64,000 nt of DNA from a bacterium (GCA_016124945.1 WGMT01000005.1:62001-126000), one strand, 5' to 3'. Numbered from the stretch's first letter, positions 19,758 through 29,087 are shown. Notes: generated from the letters alone by a model not told the origin. Program-made: numbers and translations.

Positions 19758-20756
19758 TTACCCCACCTGCCGCCGTGCAGCGCGGCGCGCATCGCGACGG
19801 GCGGCGCGGCTCTCGTCGGTTTCAATTTCGGGGCCGGCGCTTTCTCCCACGCCCAGGATGGGATCGTCCATGGCGGCGCTGAGTGCCGACGCCATGGAAC
19901 GCAAGTGATCCGGGGTGGTGCCGCAACAGCCGCCGATCACATTGACACCCAATCGACGCATGGTCACTGCGTAGTCGGCCATCACGTCGGGGGTGCCGTC
20001 GTAGCTGATGACGCCCTTGTTGTATTGGGGCATACCGGCGTTGCTCTGCGCCATCAAGTAGACGCCTTCAGGCCGATTTTGCACCATCTCAGTCATAATC
20101 GCTTCGATCTCGGCGGGGCCGTTGCCACAGTTGGCGCCGATAAGGAAGACACCCCATTGGCTCAAGGTCTTCACCGCCTGCGCCGGGCTGACCCCCATCA
20201 TGGTGTGGTAGTTGGTGTCGAAGGTCATGGTAACGACAATGGGCAGATCACAGGCTTTCTGTGATCCCTTCACGGCGGCTTCTACCTCGCGCATATCGCT
20301 CATTGTTTCGATGAGGATAAAATCTGCGCCCCCATCGGCCAGGGCCGCGGCCTGTTCCGCGAAGATCTCGGTGGCTTCTTCCAACGTCAATGGACCCAAC
20401 GGATCGATAAGTTCGCCCGACGGTCCCACGCTGGCGGCCACGAGGACACCCGCCGGTTCCGCCACCTCTTTGGCCAACGCCACGCCGGCCTTGTTCAACT
20501 CGTAGACCCGATCCTGTTCGTTGTGCAGTTTGAGCCGCGCCGACGTGCCGCCAAAGGTGTTCGTCGAGATGATCTGTGACCCGGCGTCGATGTAGCCCTG
20601 GTAAATCGCCTTGACCACATCAGGGCGTTTGACATTCCACACCTCAGGCGCGCCGCCGTCGGTGAGGCCCGCATCCTGCAACATCGTGCCCATCGCCCCG
20701 TCACTCAGGAGTGGAACACCGGCTTGGAGGCGGGCAAGTAATTTGTTTTCAGACAT
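19758..20756 (-). CDS. Homocysteine S-methyltransferase family protein (MetH N-domain/BHMT-like)
   Basis: LLSDGAMGTMLQDAG, STNTFGGTSARLKLH, GANCGNGPAEIE, VIGGCCGTTPDHLRSM (Zn-binding GGCCG). Confidence 0.88.
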   Translation of the reverse strand: MSENKLLARLQAGVPLLSDGAMGTMLQDAGLTDGGAPEVWNVKRPDVVKAIYQGYIDAGSQIISTNTFGGTSARLKLHNEQDRVYELNKAGVALAKEVAEPAGVLVAASVGPSGELIDPLGPLTLEEATEIFAEQAAALADGGADFILIETMSDMREVEAAVKGSQKACDLPIVVTMTFDTNYHTMMGVSPAQAVKTLSQWGVFLIGANCGNGPAEIEAIMTEMVQNRPEGVYLMAQSNAGMPQYNKGVISYDGTPDVMADYAVTMRRLGVNVIGGCCGTTPDHLRSMASALSAAMDDPILGVGESAGPEIETDESRAARRDARRAARRQVG

Positions 20757-20776
20757 ATGTGACTCCCTTTTGAAGA

Positions 20777-20894
20777 TTGACGACGGACGACAGACGACGG
20801 ACGACGGACGACAGACGACGGACGACAGACGGAAGATAAACGAGAAGCATGTCAACTATCTTGACGTTCGTCTTTCGTCTTCCGTCCTCCGTCA
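20777..20894. repeat. Heptamer element (GACGGAC/GACAGAC units) with partial inverted arm
   Basis: ttgacgacggacgacagacgacggacgacggacgacagacgacggacgacagacggaag...cgtctttcgtcttccgtcctccgtc. Confidence 0.8.
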
Positions 20895-20900
20895 AAAAAA

Positions 20901-21191
20901 CTACATCCCCCGCAAAATCTCGCGCACTCGCTCGGGCGTGTACTCAGCTTCCACTTCGGCGGCCACGGCGGCGGCTACTTCTTCGGGCGTGCCGGGGCGC
21001 TCTTGCCAGTCGGAACGACGCCATTGTTCCAGATAGGCGTCGGTGCCGGTCATACCGGCGCGCATCGCTGCTTCGTCGATGGCGACTTGAAAGCGCTGCG
21101 CTAGCTCCACACTCGCCCGATTGCGCCGTCCTTCGCGGGCGGTGACCAGAGACGGGATTTGTTGCCAGAAGGTGATTTGATACTCAGCCAT
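20901..21191 (-). CDS. Small 'virulence factor'-domain-like protein in corrinoid methyltransferase locus
   Basis: MAEYQITFWQQIPSLVTAREGRRNRASVELAQRFQVAIDEAAMRAGM...; family assignment from memory. Confidence 0.6.
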   Translation of the reverse strand: MAEYQITFWQQIPSLVTAREGRRNRASVELAQRFQVAIDEAAMRAGMTGTDAYLEQWRRSDWQERPGTPEEVAAAVAAEVEAEYTPERVREILRGM

Positions 21192-21387
21192 GATTGAGTC
21201 GTTCCATGTGATTTCGTGGTGCGTGGTGTGTGTACCGGTGACGATGTTGAACTTGTATTGGCGCGTTCGACTGTGGACACGGATGCCAATCCCCACATGC
21301 CCCCACGTCCTCGTCCGGAAAAACAATTTCGTTGACGTTAGGTGCAGCGAAGCCGCCCCTTGGAGGACGGCCTGGACCTTCAACCTA

Positions 21388-21462
21388 TCATTGCTTGCGA
21401 ACTCGAATCGAGCCAGGCGCGATGACGCTAAAGGCGTTCAACAGTTCGGCTAAGAGGTTCAT
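21388..21462 (-). pseudogene. Possible remnant of a DUF5615 PIN-like toxin (MNLLAELLNAFSVIAPGSIRVRKQ*)
   Basis: ATGA overlap with the DUF433 stop; ends in a DUF5615-like C-terminal motif FSVIAPGSIRVR but only 24 codons. Confidence 0.35.
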
Positions 21463-21695
21463 GCAATTCCCACCGGGAGAGGGTAGACGACATCTGCCTT
21501 GAGGGCTTCTGCGGCAAAAGCGAGCGCCGCTGGTATCGCGTCTTCAGGTAGATGCGGATAGGCTTCTTTGATCTGTTCAGATGTTTCACCGGCGGCAAGC
21601 TTCTCAAGCAGCAGTTCGACCGTAATTCGGGTTCCGGCGATGACGGGTTTGCCCATCATCACTTTCGGGTCCGATTGAATGCATGCTTTTTCCAT
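21459..21695 (-). CDS. DUF433 family antitoxin-like protein
   Basis: DPKVMMGKPVIAGTRITVELLLEKLAAGETSEQIKEAYPHLPEDAIPAALAFAAE. Confidence 0.88.
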   Translation of the reverse strand: MEKACIQSDPKVMMGKPVIAGTRITVELLLEKLAAGETSEQIKEAYPHLPEDAIPAALAFAAEALKADVVYPLPVGIA

Positions 21696-21787
21696 GTTGC
21701 GTCACCATTTTATGTGCTCAGTTTGAGCGAAATCGTGTGCTGAGTCGTCTCGGCTCACTTTATCACAGAATTCCGCGGTTGTCGTCG

Positions 21788-23728
21788 CTAAAGGTTCTCG
21801 ATCTCCACAGGCTCAATCTCATCCGCCGGGGTGAAGCCGAAGATACGGCTGTAGAAGTAGAGTTCGCCTTCGAGGGTGCGTTTGATGTTCTCGGCGCGGC
21901 GGAAACCGTGTTGCTCCCCTTCAAAGGGGACGTAGGCCACCGGCACTTCCTTGTACTTCAACGCTTCCACCATGCGCTCGGCCTGGTTGGGCAAGACAAT
22001 CTTGTCTTCCAGGCCCTGAAAGAAGATCACAGGGCAGGATAAACCTTCCACATGGTGAATAGGTGACCGTTCGTCGTAAATCGCTTTGGCCTCAGGATAA
22101 GGACCAATCAGCCCATCGAGGTAGCGCGATTCGAACTTGTGCGTCTCTTCGGCCAACGCTGTAAGATCGCTGACACCGTAATAACTGGCCCCGGCGCTGA
22201 AGATATCGCGGAAAGCCAGCGCAGCCAGGGTGGTGTAGCCGCCGGCGCTGCCGCCGTGGATCAGCAACCGCTTGGGATCGGCCAATCCTTGCTCGGCCAG
22301 AAAGAGAGCGCCGTTGCAGCAATCGTCCACGTCCACAATGCCCCAGCGATCTTTAAGCCGTTCACGATAGGCGCGGCCATAGCCGGTGCTGCCGCCATAG
22401 TTGACATCCAACACCGCAAAGCCGCGGCTTGTCCAAAACTGTTTGCCCAGATCAAGCATACTCGAAGTCGCGCCGGTAGGGCCACCGTGAATTTCGACGA
22501 TCAGTGGCGGTAGTTCTCCGGCAGGCACCTCAAAATCAGGATTGTGCGGTGGATAGTAGAACGCATGCGCAGTCAGCCCACCTTCGGTGGGGAACTCCAC
22601 CGCCTGCGCTACCGACAAGTAGGCGGCGTCGATCATTGTCTCACTGCTCTTGCGCAAAACTTTGAAGTTGTGGGCAATGAGATCAAAGTACACCACCACC
22701 GGCTGTTGCGTGGGCGAACCACCGCGAAACAGAAGCCCATCGCTGCGGGCATGGAGCTCATCGATCTCGGTGTAAGGGCAGTCGATGGTGGTCAACGTTA
22801 GGCTCTTGGTGTCAAGCAAGGCCAGACGCGAGATACCGAATTCGATGTACGTACAAGCAATCTGCTGTGCCGAGACAAACGCATAGGTCGTTGCACCGAA
22901 CGTCCACTGTGGCACGCCGAACTCGGCATCCATGCCGGTCATCTGCCGGATCTGCCCACCGTCAAACTGATAGAGATTCCACCATCCGGTACGATCCGAG
23001 ACGAAGTAGAGCTTGCCGTCAGGCGACCACGACGGTTGGAAGATCGACTCGTCCACGCTGCCGGCGATTAACTCTGCCTCGCCCAATCGCCCATCTGCCA
23101 GGACAGGCGCAACCCATAGCTCGGTGCCGTCCCAGGGCATGTTGGGATGATTCCAGGTGATCCAACTGAGGCGGCTGCCGTCGGGACTGAGGCGTGGATT
23201 GGCACAGAAATCACTGCCGGATGCCAAGATCTCGCCTTGATTCTCCGCCGCGGGGACACCGGCAATCGGCAATGCCACAATGCTGTTGACAGCCTCTCGG
23301 CTAGACATCCGATGGTCCTCGCACACGGCGATGAGACGATTGTGCACCTGATCCACCACGAAATCGGCGTAGCGCAGATCACCGCCTGGTGTCAGCGGCT
23401 GTGAATTGCCGTCCTTTGCCACACAGTAGAGCACCTGATCGGCAAAGTTCACAAAGTAGAGCACGCCGTCGGCGACGGTGTAGGCGCCGCCGCCATACTC
23501 GTGGACACGAGTGCGGGCGTTGTAGGGTGCTGGGATCAGATCCTGCGTGGTGCCATTGGGCGAGCAACGCACTACAGCCGTACGTCCACTTTCGGCGGGT
23601 CGCAGTTCATGCCACACAATGTCTTCGCCGTCGAAGGTCGCTTTGCCCAGCCGAATGCTTTTCGATACGATAAAGTCTGCTGTAATCGGCGACGTCCACT
23701 CCCCGTAGGGTTTCACCTGTTTCCCCAT
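21788..23728 (-). CDS. S9 family prolyl oligopeptidase
   Basis: beta-propeller WD-like repeats; GGSAGGYTTLAALAFRD catalytic serine; EGEQHGFR. Confidence 0.88.
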   Translation of the reverse strand: MGKQVKPYGEWTSPITADFIVSKSIRLGKATFDGEDIVWHELRPAESGRTAVVRCSPNGTTQDLIPAPYNARTRVHEYGGGAYTVADGVLYFVNFADQVLYCVAKDGNSQPLTPGGDLRYADFVVDQVHNRLIAVCEDHRMSSREAVNSIVALPIAGVPAAENQGEILASGSDFCANPRLSPDGSRLSWITWNHPNMPWDGTELWVAPVLADGRLGEAELIAGSVDESIFQPSWSPDGKLYFVSDRTGWWNLYQFDGGQIRQMTGMDAEFGVPQWTFGATTYAFVSAQQIACTYIEFGISRLALLDTKSLTLTTIDCPYTEIDELHARSDGLLFRGGSPTQQPVVVYFDLIAHNFKVLRKSSETMIDAAYLSVAQAVEFPTEGGLTAHAFYYPPHNPDFEVPAGELPPLIVEIHGGPTGATSSMLDLGKQFWTSRGFAVLDVNYGGSTGYGRAYRERLKDRWGIVDVDDCCNGALFLAEQGLADPKRLLIHGGSAGGYTTLAALAFRDIFSAGASYYGVSDLTALAEETHKFESRYLDGLIGPYPEAKAIYDERSPIHHVEGLSCPVIFFQGLEDKIVLPNQAERMVEALKYKEVPVAYVPFEGEQHGFRRAENIKRTLEGELYFYSRIFGFTPADEIEPVEIENL

Positions 23729-23741
23729 ACTGCCATACTCC

Positions 23742-23942
23742 TTATTGTTTTCCTGCTTCAACTTCGGCCACAATCCGGCTAAGCGCAGCCACAGTCTCTT
23801 CTGCCATTAGTACATTGCCACAAACAGGGCAAACCAACGCCGGCACATTGTCGATGACGACGAGTTCGCCCTTTACTTCCATACTGTGCTCAATGTCGCG
23901 GTCTTCGTATTCGCCGCTACACGTTTCCACAATGCACTTCAT
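23742..23942 (-). CDS. YgiT-type zinc finger protein (MqsA N-terminal-like antitoxin)
   Basis: MKCIVETCSGEYEDRDIEHSMEVKGELVVIDNVPALVCPVCGNVLM. Confidence 0.75.
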   Translation of the reverse strand: MKCIVETCSGEYEDRDIEHSMEVKGELVVIDNVPALVCPVCGNVLMAEETVAALSRIVAEVEAGKQ

Positions 23943-23965
23943 GATCTCCAGGCTCCTGTTTTGTT

Positions 23966-26218
23966 TTATGCACCTGTTTCGCTACGACGTTCCTGGCGCT
24001 CACGCCGGCGCGCCTCACGGTCGGCGCGGCTGGTGCGTCCACTGGTTTCGAGGCCGGCGATGGCTTCCTGGCGCTCCGGTGACCATTGTGCCCGGCACTC
24101 GGCCAGATAGTCGGCCAGGTGAGGGAAGGGATCGGTGGCGTGTGGAATGTTGATCGCGCCCACAAACTCGTTTTGGAAGGTGGGTTCGACGGCTGTTTCC
24201 ACGTAGCGCACCCAGCGCGCCGCCCACTGAGCTTCGGTGCGTTTGGTGCGGTCGAGCAGGATCATGCGCGCCCCATCACCGGCGGCATTGCCTACGGCGG
24301 CCACCTGCGCCAGATCGCAATCGGGGATCAGCCCCAGGATCATGGCATGTTTGGGATCGATGTAGCTGCCGAAGCCACCGGCCAGGACGATCTTGTCTAC
24401 GGCGGCAAGATCAAAACGATTCATCAACAGTTTGGCCCCGGCGTAGAGCGCCGCCTTGCCCAGTTGGATGGCCCGCACATCGTCGGAGTGGACGGTGACG
24501 GCTTCGCCATTGCTGGTTTCATGGGGGAAGGCCAAAATGAACTCGGCCTTGCCGCCGCCTTCCCCTAACCCCATGCGCAAGCGAGGATGCTCAAAATTGG
24601 CGAAACGACCATTGGCAGCAATGACGCCCGCCGTAAACAACTCGGCAATCGCCTCGATGATGCCGGAACCGCAGATACCGGAGGTCTTCAGTTCGGGGTT
24701 GAGTAGAGCGTCTCGGCGGCGTTTACGATCAGTAATTGGTGATTGGTGATTGGTGATTAGGGATTGGTCGTCCTGTCGCCCTTCTGTACCCAATCCCCTA
24801 TCACCAATCACCAATCCCTCTTCTGCACTCTCAATCCACTCATCCTTGCCAATGATCTTATACTTCACCGACAGCGTGGCGGGGTCGATGCGCACACGTT
24901 CGATGGCACCGGGGGCGGCGCGCATCCCGTGGACAATCTGAGCGCCTTCAAAGGCGGGGCCGGTGGGGCTGCTGGCGCTGAGCATTCGCTCGCGGTTGCC
25001 CAGGAGGATCTCGCCATTGGTGCCGATGTCGAGGATCAACATCTGCGCGTCCTGTTGATAAGGCGCTTCGGCCACGAGGACGCCCACATTGTCGGCCCCG
25101 ACATGGCCTGCTTCACACGGCGGCACATGGACATTCCCACCGCAAGCGATACGAATGCCCAGATCGCGGGCTTTGACGTCTACGGCGTTGTGGATCACCA
25201 GGCTGAAAGGCGCACCGCCCAACTCTTGCGGGTTGACGCCCAAAATTAAATGGTGCATGGTTGTATTGCCCACCACCACCATTTCGACCACATCGGCGGC
25301 GGTGATGCCCGCAGCGGATGCAGCTTCGGCGATCATCTCGTTGAGGCCGTCGATAATGGCGCGATGCATACGATCTGTGCCGTCGGCGTTGACCATAGCA
25401 TAGCTGACGCGGCTCATCAGGTCCTCGCCGTAGGGGACCTGGGGGTTCATGCGGCTGACGGTGGAGAGCACTTCGCCTGTACGCAGGTGACAAAGGTGCA
25501 ACGCCACCGTCGTGGTGCCCACATCCACGGCGACGCCGTAAATTTTGTCGTGAAAGCCGGGCTGGATACGCACCACTTCGCCGCCGTCAAAGACGGTGAC
25601 GGTGACGCCCCGGTTGCCTTTGGCCAGCGAAGGCTGGATTTCGGGCAAGAGCAGCGGATCAATGCGCAGGCTCTCTAACCCGTGAACGGTGTAAAGTTCA
25701 TCGCGCAGTCGTTCCCAATCGCCGCGGTGATCCTTCATCTCAGGGGCGGGCAACTCCGCGTAGTAAAGACGCATGGACGCGTCCACCGTGATCCGGCGTT
25801 CCACACCCACGGCCTTGCGCACCACCTGTTTGCGCGTCTGGCTCTCTTCGGGGACACGGATCACCAGGTTGCCGGTCACCTGGCAGGCGCAACTGAGGCG
25901 CTCGTTTTCTTTAAAGTTACGGCGCGCAGCGTAGGCTACCTCGCGTTCTTCAGCCGGCGTCAAATGATCGGCGGCGGATTGGACAGCAAACTTGGGGAAG
26001 TCGCCTTCCTCCACCACAATTTTACACTTGCCACATGTCTGATGCCCGCCGCAGATCGACTCGATCTCCACACCCATCCGGCGCGCCGCTTCAAGTAGCG
26101 TCATCCCGACAGGGATCTCCCCCTGGCGACCGGCAGGCTGAAAGACGACCTTCACACTATCCCGTTCAATATTTTGTGGGCTACTCAATCTCAACGAACT
26201 CCCTGTTCCCAGTACCAA
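23966..26218 (-). CDS. ASKHA-domain / 2Fe-2S ferredoxin protein, corrinoid activation (RACo-like; DUF4445)
   Basis: N-terminal CGGHQTCGKCK 2Fe-2S motif; GVAVDVGTTTVALHLCHL ASKHA; TSGICGSGIIEAIAELFTAGVI. Confidence 0.85.
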   Translation of the reverse strand: MVLGTGSSLRLSSPQNIERDSVKVVFQPAGRQGEIPVGMTLLEAARRMGVEIESICGGHQTCGKCKIVVEEGDFPKFAVQSAADHLTPAEEREVAYAARRNFKENERLSCACQVTGNLVIRVPEESQTRKQVVRKAVGVERRITVDASMRLYYAELPAPEMKDHRGDWERLRDELYTVHGLESLRIDPLLLPEIQPSLAKGNRGVTVTVFDGGEVVRIQPGFHDKIYGVAVDVGTTTVALHLCHLRTGEVLSTVSRMNPQVPYGEDLMSRVSYAMVNADGTDRMHRAIIDGLNEMIAEAASAAGITAADVVEMVVVGNTTMHHLILGVNPQELGGAPFSLVIHNAVDVKARDLGIRIACGGNVHVPPCEAGHVGADNVGVLVAEAPYQQDAQMLILDIGTNGEILLGNRERMLSASSPTGPAFEGAQIVHGMRAAPGAIERVRIDPATLSVKYKIIGKDEWIESAEEGLVIGDRGLGTEGRQDDQSLITNHQSPITDRKRRRDALLNPELKTSGICGSGIIEAIAELFTAGVIAANGRFANFEHPRLRMGLGEGGGKAEFILAFPHETSNGEAVTVHSDDVRAIQLGKAALYAGAKLLMNRFDLAAVDKIVLAGGFGSYIDPKHAMILGLIPDCDLAQVAAVGNAAGDGARMILLDRTKRTEAQWAARWVRYVETAVEPTFQNEFVGAINIPHATDPFPHLADYLAECRAQWSPERQEAIAGLETSGRTSRADREARRRERQERRSETGA
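24731..24820. repeat. Heptamer hairpin element (GGTGATT unit) located in frame inside the ASKHA gene
   Basis: agtaattggtgattggtgattggtgattagggattgg...cccaatcccctatcaccaatcaccaatccctc; same family as 3709-3778. Confidence 0.9.
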
Positions 26219-26561
26219 TCACTTGACGCTCCTGTCATTATACATTCCAGCGAGAGGTGAACCAATTCACAAAGCAGGTGCAGAAGTTAGACACTCGTTC
26301 CAATTTTTATCAAATTTTTCCGCCCTACGGCAGTGACCATAAAGCAAAACACTTCCAAATATGGACATTCCCTGGGCGACTGTAACAGTTTCTACCAACA
26401 ATCGTTGCCAGGTGTGTTACACTGTTTGGAGGATTCACTCATTGTAATCCCTCTTTTGTCCGCAGATTGCAACAAAACAAGCAGTAAGACACAACAGTTA
26501 ACACTGAAACAAATCACCTCACTACAACTGCATTCAAAACACACATCGGGAGGATACGCCT

Positions 26562-27833
26562 GTGTACCGAGTACGCAATTTCCTGTCATTCATGTTGGCC
26601 TTCGCCCTGCTTTTTGGCACGGCGACCCTGACAAGCGCTCAAAGCGCCACACCGACGCCGGCAGCCGAAGAAGAAATGGCTGAGATGAACATCGTCGAAA
26701 CCGCCATTGCTGCCGGCAGTTTCACTACGCTGGTTGCTGCCGTACAGGCCGCCGGTCTGGTGGATACGCTGAGTGGCGAGGGTCCGTTTACCGTCTTTGC
26801 CCCCACCGACGATGCCTTCGCCGCCTTGCCCGCCGGCACCATCGACACCTTGCTGGCCGATCCATCGGGTGCATTGACCGACATTCTGCTCTACCATGTG
26901 GTGGTAGGCAAAGCGCTTTCCACCGATCTCAGCGACGGCATGACGATTGAGACAGTGGGCGGCGGCACATTGACCGTGAGCATCAGCGACGCCGGTGTCA
27001 TGATCAACGACGCAATGGTGGTCACCGCCGACATCAAGACCTCTAACGGCGTGATTCACGTCATCGATGCCGTCTTGGTGCCTGCTGCCGAAGAAGAGAT
27101 GGCTGAAGGCGCAATGGCCGAAGCCACACCCACCCCCGCCGCCGAAGAAGAGATGGCTGAGGACGCAATGGCTGAAGCCACACCTACGCCCGCTGCCGAA
27201 GAAGAGATGGCCGAAGAAGAAATGGCCGAAGGTGGCATGGCCGAAATGAACATCGTTGAGACGGCGATTGATGCGGGCGCATTCAGCACCCTAGTCGCCG
27301 CTGTAGACGCTGCCGGTCTGGTTGAGACCTTGAGTGGCGAAGGGCCGTTCACTGTCTTCGCCCCCACCGACGATGCCTTTGCCGCCCTACCCGACGGCAC
27401 AATTGATTCGCTGTTGGCCGATCCGTCCGGTGCGTTGACCGATGTTCTGCTCTACCATGTGGTGTCGGGCAAGGCGCTCTCCACAGATCTCAGCGATGGT
27501 ATGACGATTGAGACTGTTGGCGGCGGCATGTTGACCGTCAGCATCAGCGACGGCAAGGTGATGATCAACGACGCAATGGTTGTCACTGCCGACGTGATGG
27601 CCTCTAATGGCGTCATCCACGTGATTGATGCTGTCCTGGTGCCTGCGGCTGAGGAAGCTGCGCCGGAAGCCACCGCGACCCCCGCCGCTGAAGAAGAAAT
27701 GCACGAACCCGAAATGCTGCCCGTCACCGGTGGCAGCGCAACCGACAGCACCAACGGCCTGCCCTGGGCTGTGGGCCTGTTCGCTGCGGTTGTAGCGGGT
27801 GCGGTGTTGTTCTTCCGTCGACGCATGGCGTAA
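26562..27833 (+). CDS. Secreted protein with two fasciclin (FAS1) domains, Glu/Ala/Met-rich linkers and C-terminal LPVTG-TM-RRR tail
   Basis: NIVETAIAAGSFTTLVAAVQAAGLVDTLSGEGPFTVFAPTDDAFAALP repeated twice; signal peptide; LPVTGG...FFRRRMA. Confidence 0.9.
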   Translation: MYRVRNFLSFMLAFALLFGTATLTSAQSATPTPAAEEEMAEMNIVETAIAAGSFTTLVAAVQAAGLVDTLSGEGPFTVFAPTDDAFAALPAGTIDTLLADPSGALTDILLYHVVVGKALSTDLSDGMTIETVGGGTLTVSISDAGVMINDAMVVTADIKTSNGVIHVIDAVLVPAAEEEMAEGAMAEATPTPAAEEEMAEDAMAEATPTPAAEEEMAEEEMAEGGMAEMNIVETAIDAGAFSTLVAAVDAAGLVETLSGEGPFTVFAPTDDAFAALPDGTIDSLLADPSGALTDVLLYHVVSGKALSTDLSDGMTIETVGGGMLTVSISDGKVMINDAMVVTADVMASNGVIHVIDAVLVPAAEEAAPEATATPAAEEEMHEPEMLPVTGGSATDSTNGLPWAVGLFAAVVAGAVLFFRRRMA

Positions 27834-27852
27834 GAATGAACGAGTAATGAGT

Positions 27853-27938
27853 AAGGAGTAAGGAGTAAGGTCTCGTTAACGGAGTTGGTTCCAATTGAGG
27901 AACCAACTCCGTTAACGAGACCTTACTCCTTACTCCTT
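27853..27938. repeat. Perfect 40-bp-stem hairpin of GAGTAAG heptamers plus conserved centre
   Basis: AAGGAGTAAGGAGTAAGGTCTCGTTAACGGAGTTGGTTCC / AATTGA / exact reverse complement. Confidence 0.95.
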
Positions 27939-27946
27939 ATTCATTA

Positions 27947-29023
27947 TCACGTCCACGCTTCAACGAATCGCCAAACATCTCCCAGCTCCCCCACTTCTGC
28001 ATCCGCCGTTACTGTTTCGACAATGCGCTGATCTTCTGCCAGGGGAATCATGCGGCAGTAGATTGTCTGTGCACCGAGATCGATGCCGCCGGCGATGTCG
28101 TGTTTGAGGCTGTCGCCCACGCAGACAAGCTCGTATGGTTCTGCATCCCAACGTTTGATGACAATGTCATAGATATCCTTGCCGGGTTTGCGCCATTCCA
28201 CGGCGGCGCTGCTAATGCAGACGTCGAAGAATGGACGAAGCCTCGTGTAGTCCACAATGCGTTGGAAGGCGCGGTCGCAAGGATAGTTGGCGATCATGGC
28301 CAGGGCGTAACCTTCATCATGGAGACGACGGAGCAGATCCAGCGCGCCCGGCATCGCTTCCCATGCCGTCATTTCGGGTGCGTAGAAGAGATCCACGGCG
28401 CGGTGGAGCACGTCTGGATCCATCTTTGATGCGGGGTAACCGAAGAACTGTAAGAGGAAACTGAGCGTGTCGTCGGCAATATGCTCTTCCTGCTCATCGT
28501 CTGATTTGGTCATGGCAAAGATGCGGGCTTCGACAATACTTTCCCAGAATTCCTCGGGCAATTCCATACCGGTAGAACGCATGTAGGCTTCGGCTGTCTT
28601 CGCGCCTTCGGCCATCAATTCCTCGATAGGACGTTTGAGCCGGGCGAGGGTATTGTCGAAATCGAAGATGATCCCCTGCACCAGCCGCCGAGAAGGGAGC
28701 GTTGCCGGCAAGTATGGAAAGAAATTTTGGGTGAGCGAGGCCACCGTCTGTGGATCCAGGTCGACGGGGATCTCTTCCAATTCGTCGGGATCTCCTTGAC
28801 GGAGAGAGCGGCGCTCGGCTTCGCCGAAATTCTGCGCTCGCGACTTGGCCCGCTTCATAAATTCGTCTAGCTCGTCGAATGTGAGCGCCTCCATCCCCTC
28901 GCTGTAAAGATGCTTGTACTCAGCACTGTTGGGTGTATCCTCGTTGGGTGTCTCGTCACCCAACTCGTTTTCCTGTGCCTGTGGATCGTCCTGGCGACGA
29001 TCTTCGTGATCAGATGGCTGCAT
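27947..29023 (-). CDS. HAD-family hydrolase
   Basis: GIIFDFDNTLARLK, EWRKPGKDIYDIVIKRW, VGDSLKHDIAGGIDLGAQTIY HAD motifs. Confidence 0.85.
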   Translation of the reverse strand: MQPSDHEDRRQDDPQAQENELGDETPNEDTPNSAEYKHLYSEGMEALTFDELDEFMKRAKSRAQNFGEAERRSLRQGDPDELEEIPVDLDPQTVASLTQNFFPYLPATLPSRRLVQGIIFDFDNTLARLKRPIEELMAEGAKTAEAYMRSTGMELPEEFWESIVEARIFAMTKSDDEQEEHIADDTLSFLLQFFGYPASKMDPDVLHRAVDLFYAPEMTAWEAMPGALDLLRRLHDEGYALAMIANYPCDRAFQRIVDYTRLRPFFDVCISSAAVEWRKPGKDIYDIVIKRWDAEPYELVCVGDSLKHDIAGGIDLGAQTIYCRMIPLAEDQRIVETVTADAEVGELGDVWRFVEAWT

Positions 29024-29087
29024 AGTTCCCTATCCTTAAACAGACCTGTGTCTGTCGATTTAATGGGTGCGTGCTATACTCAAAATG

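Noticed and set aside
20757-20855. Extension of the Hcy-methyltransferase ORF (RLSSVVCRPSSVVCRPSS)
   Set aside because: Repeat-derived; ATG 20756 with upstream purine-rich site is a better start.
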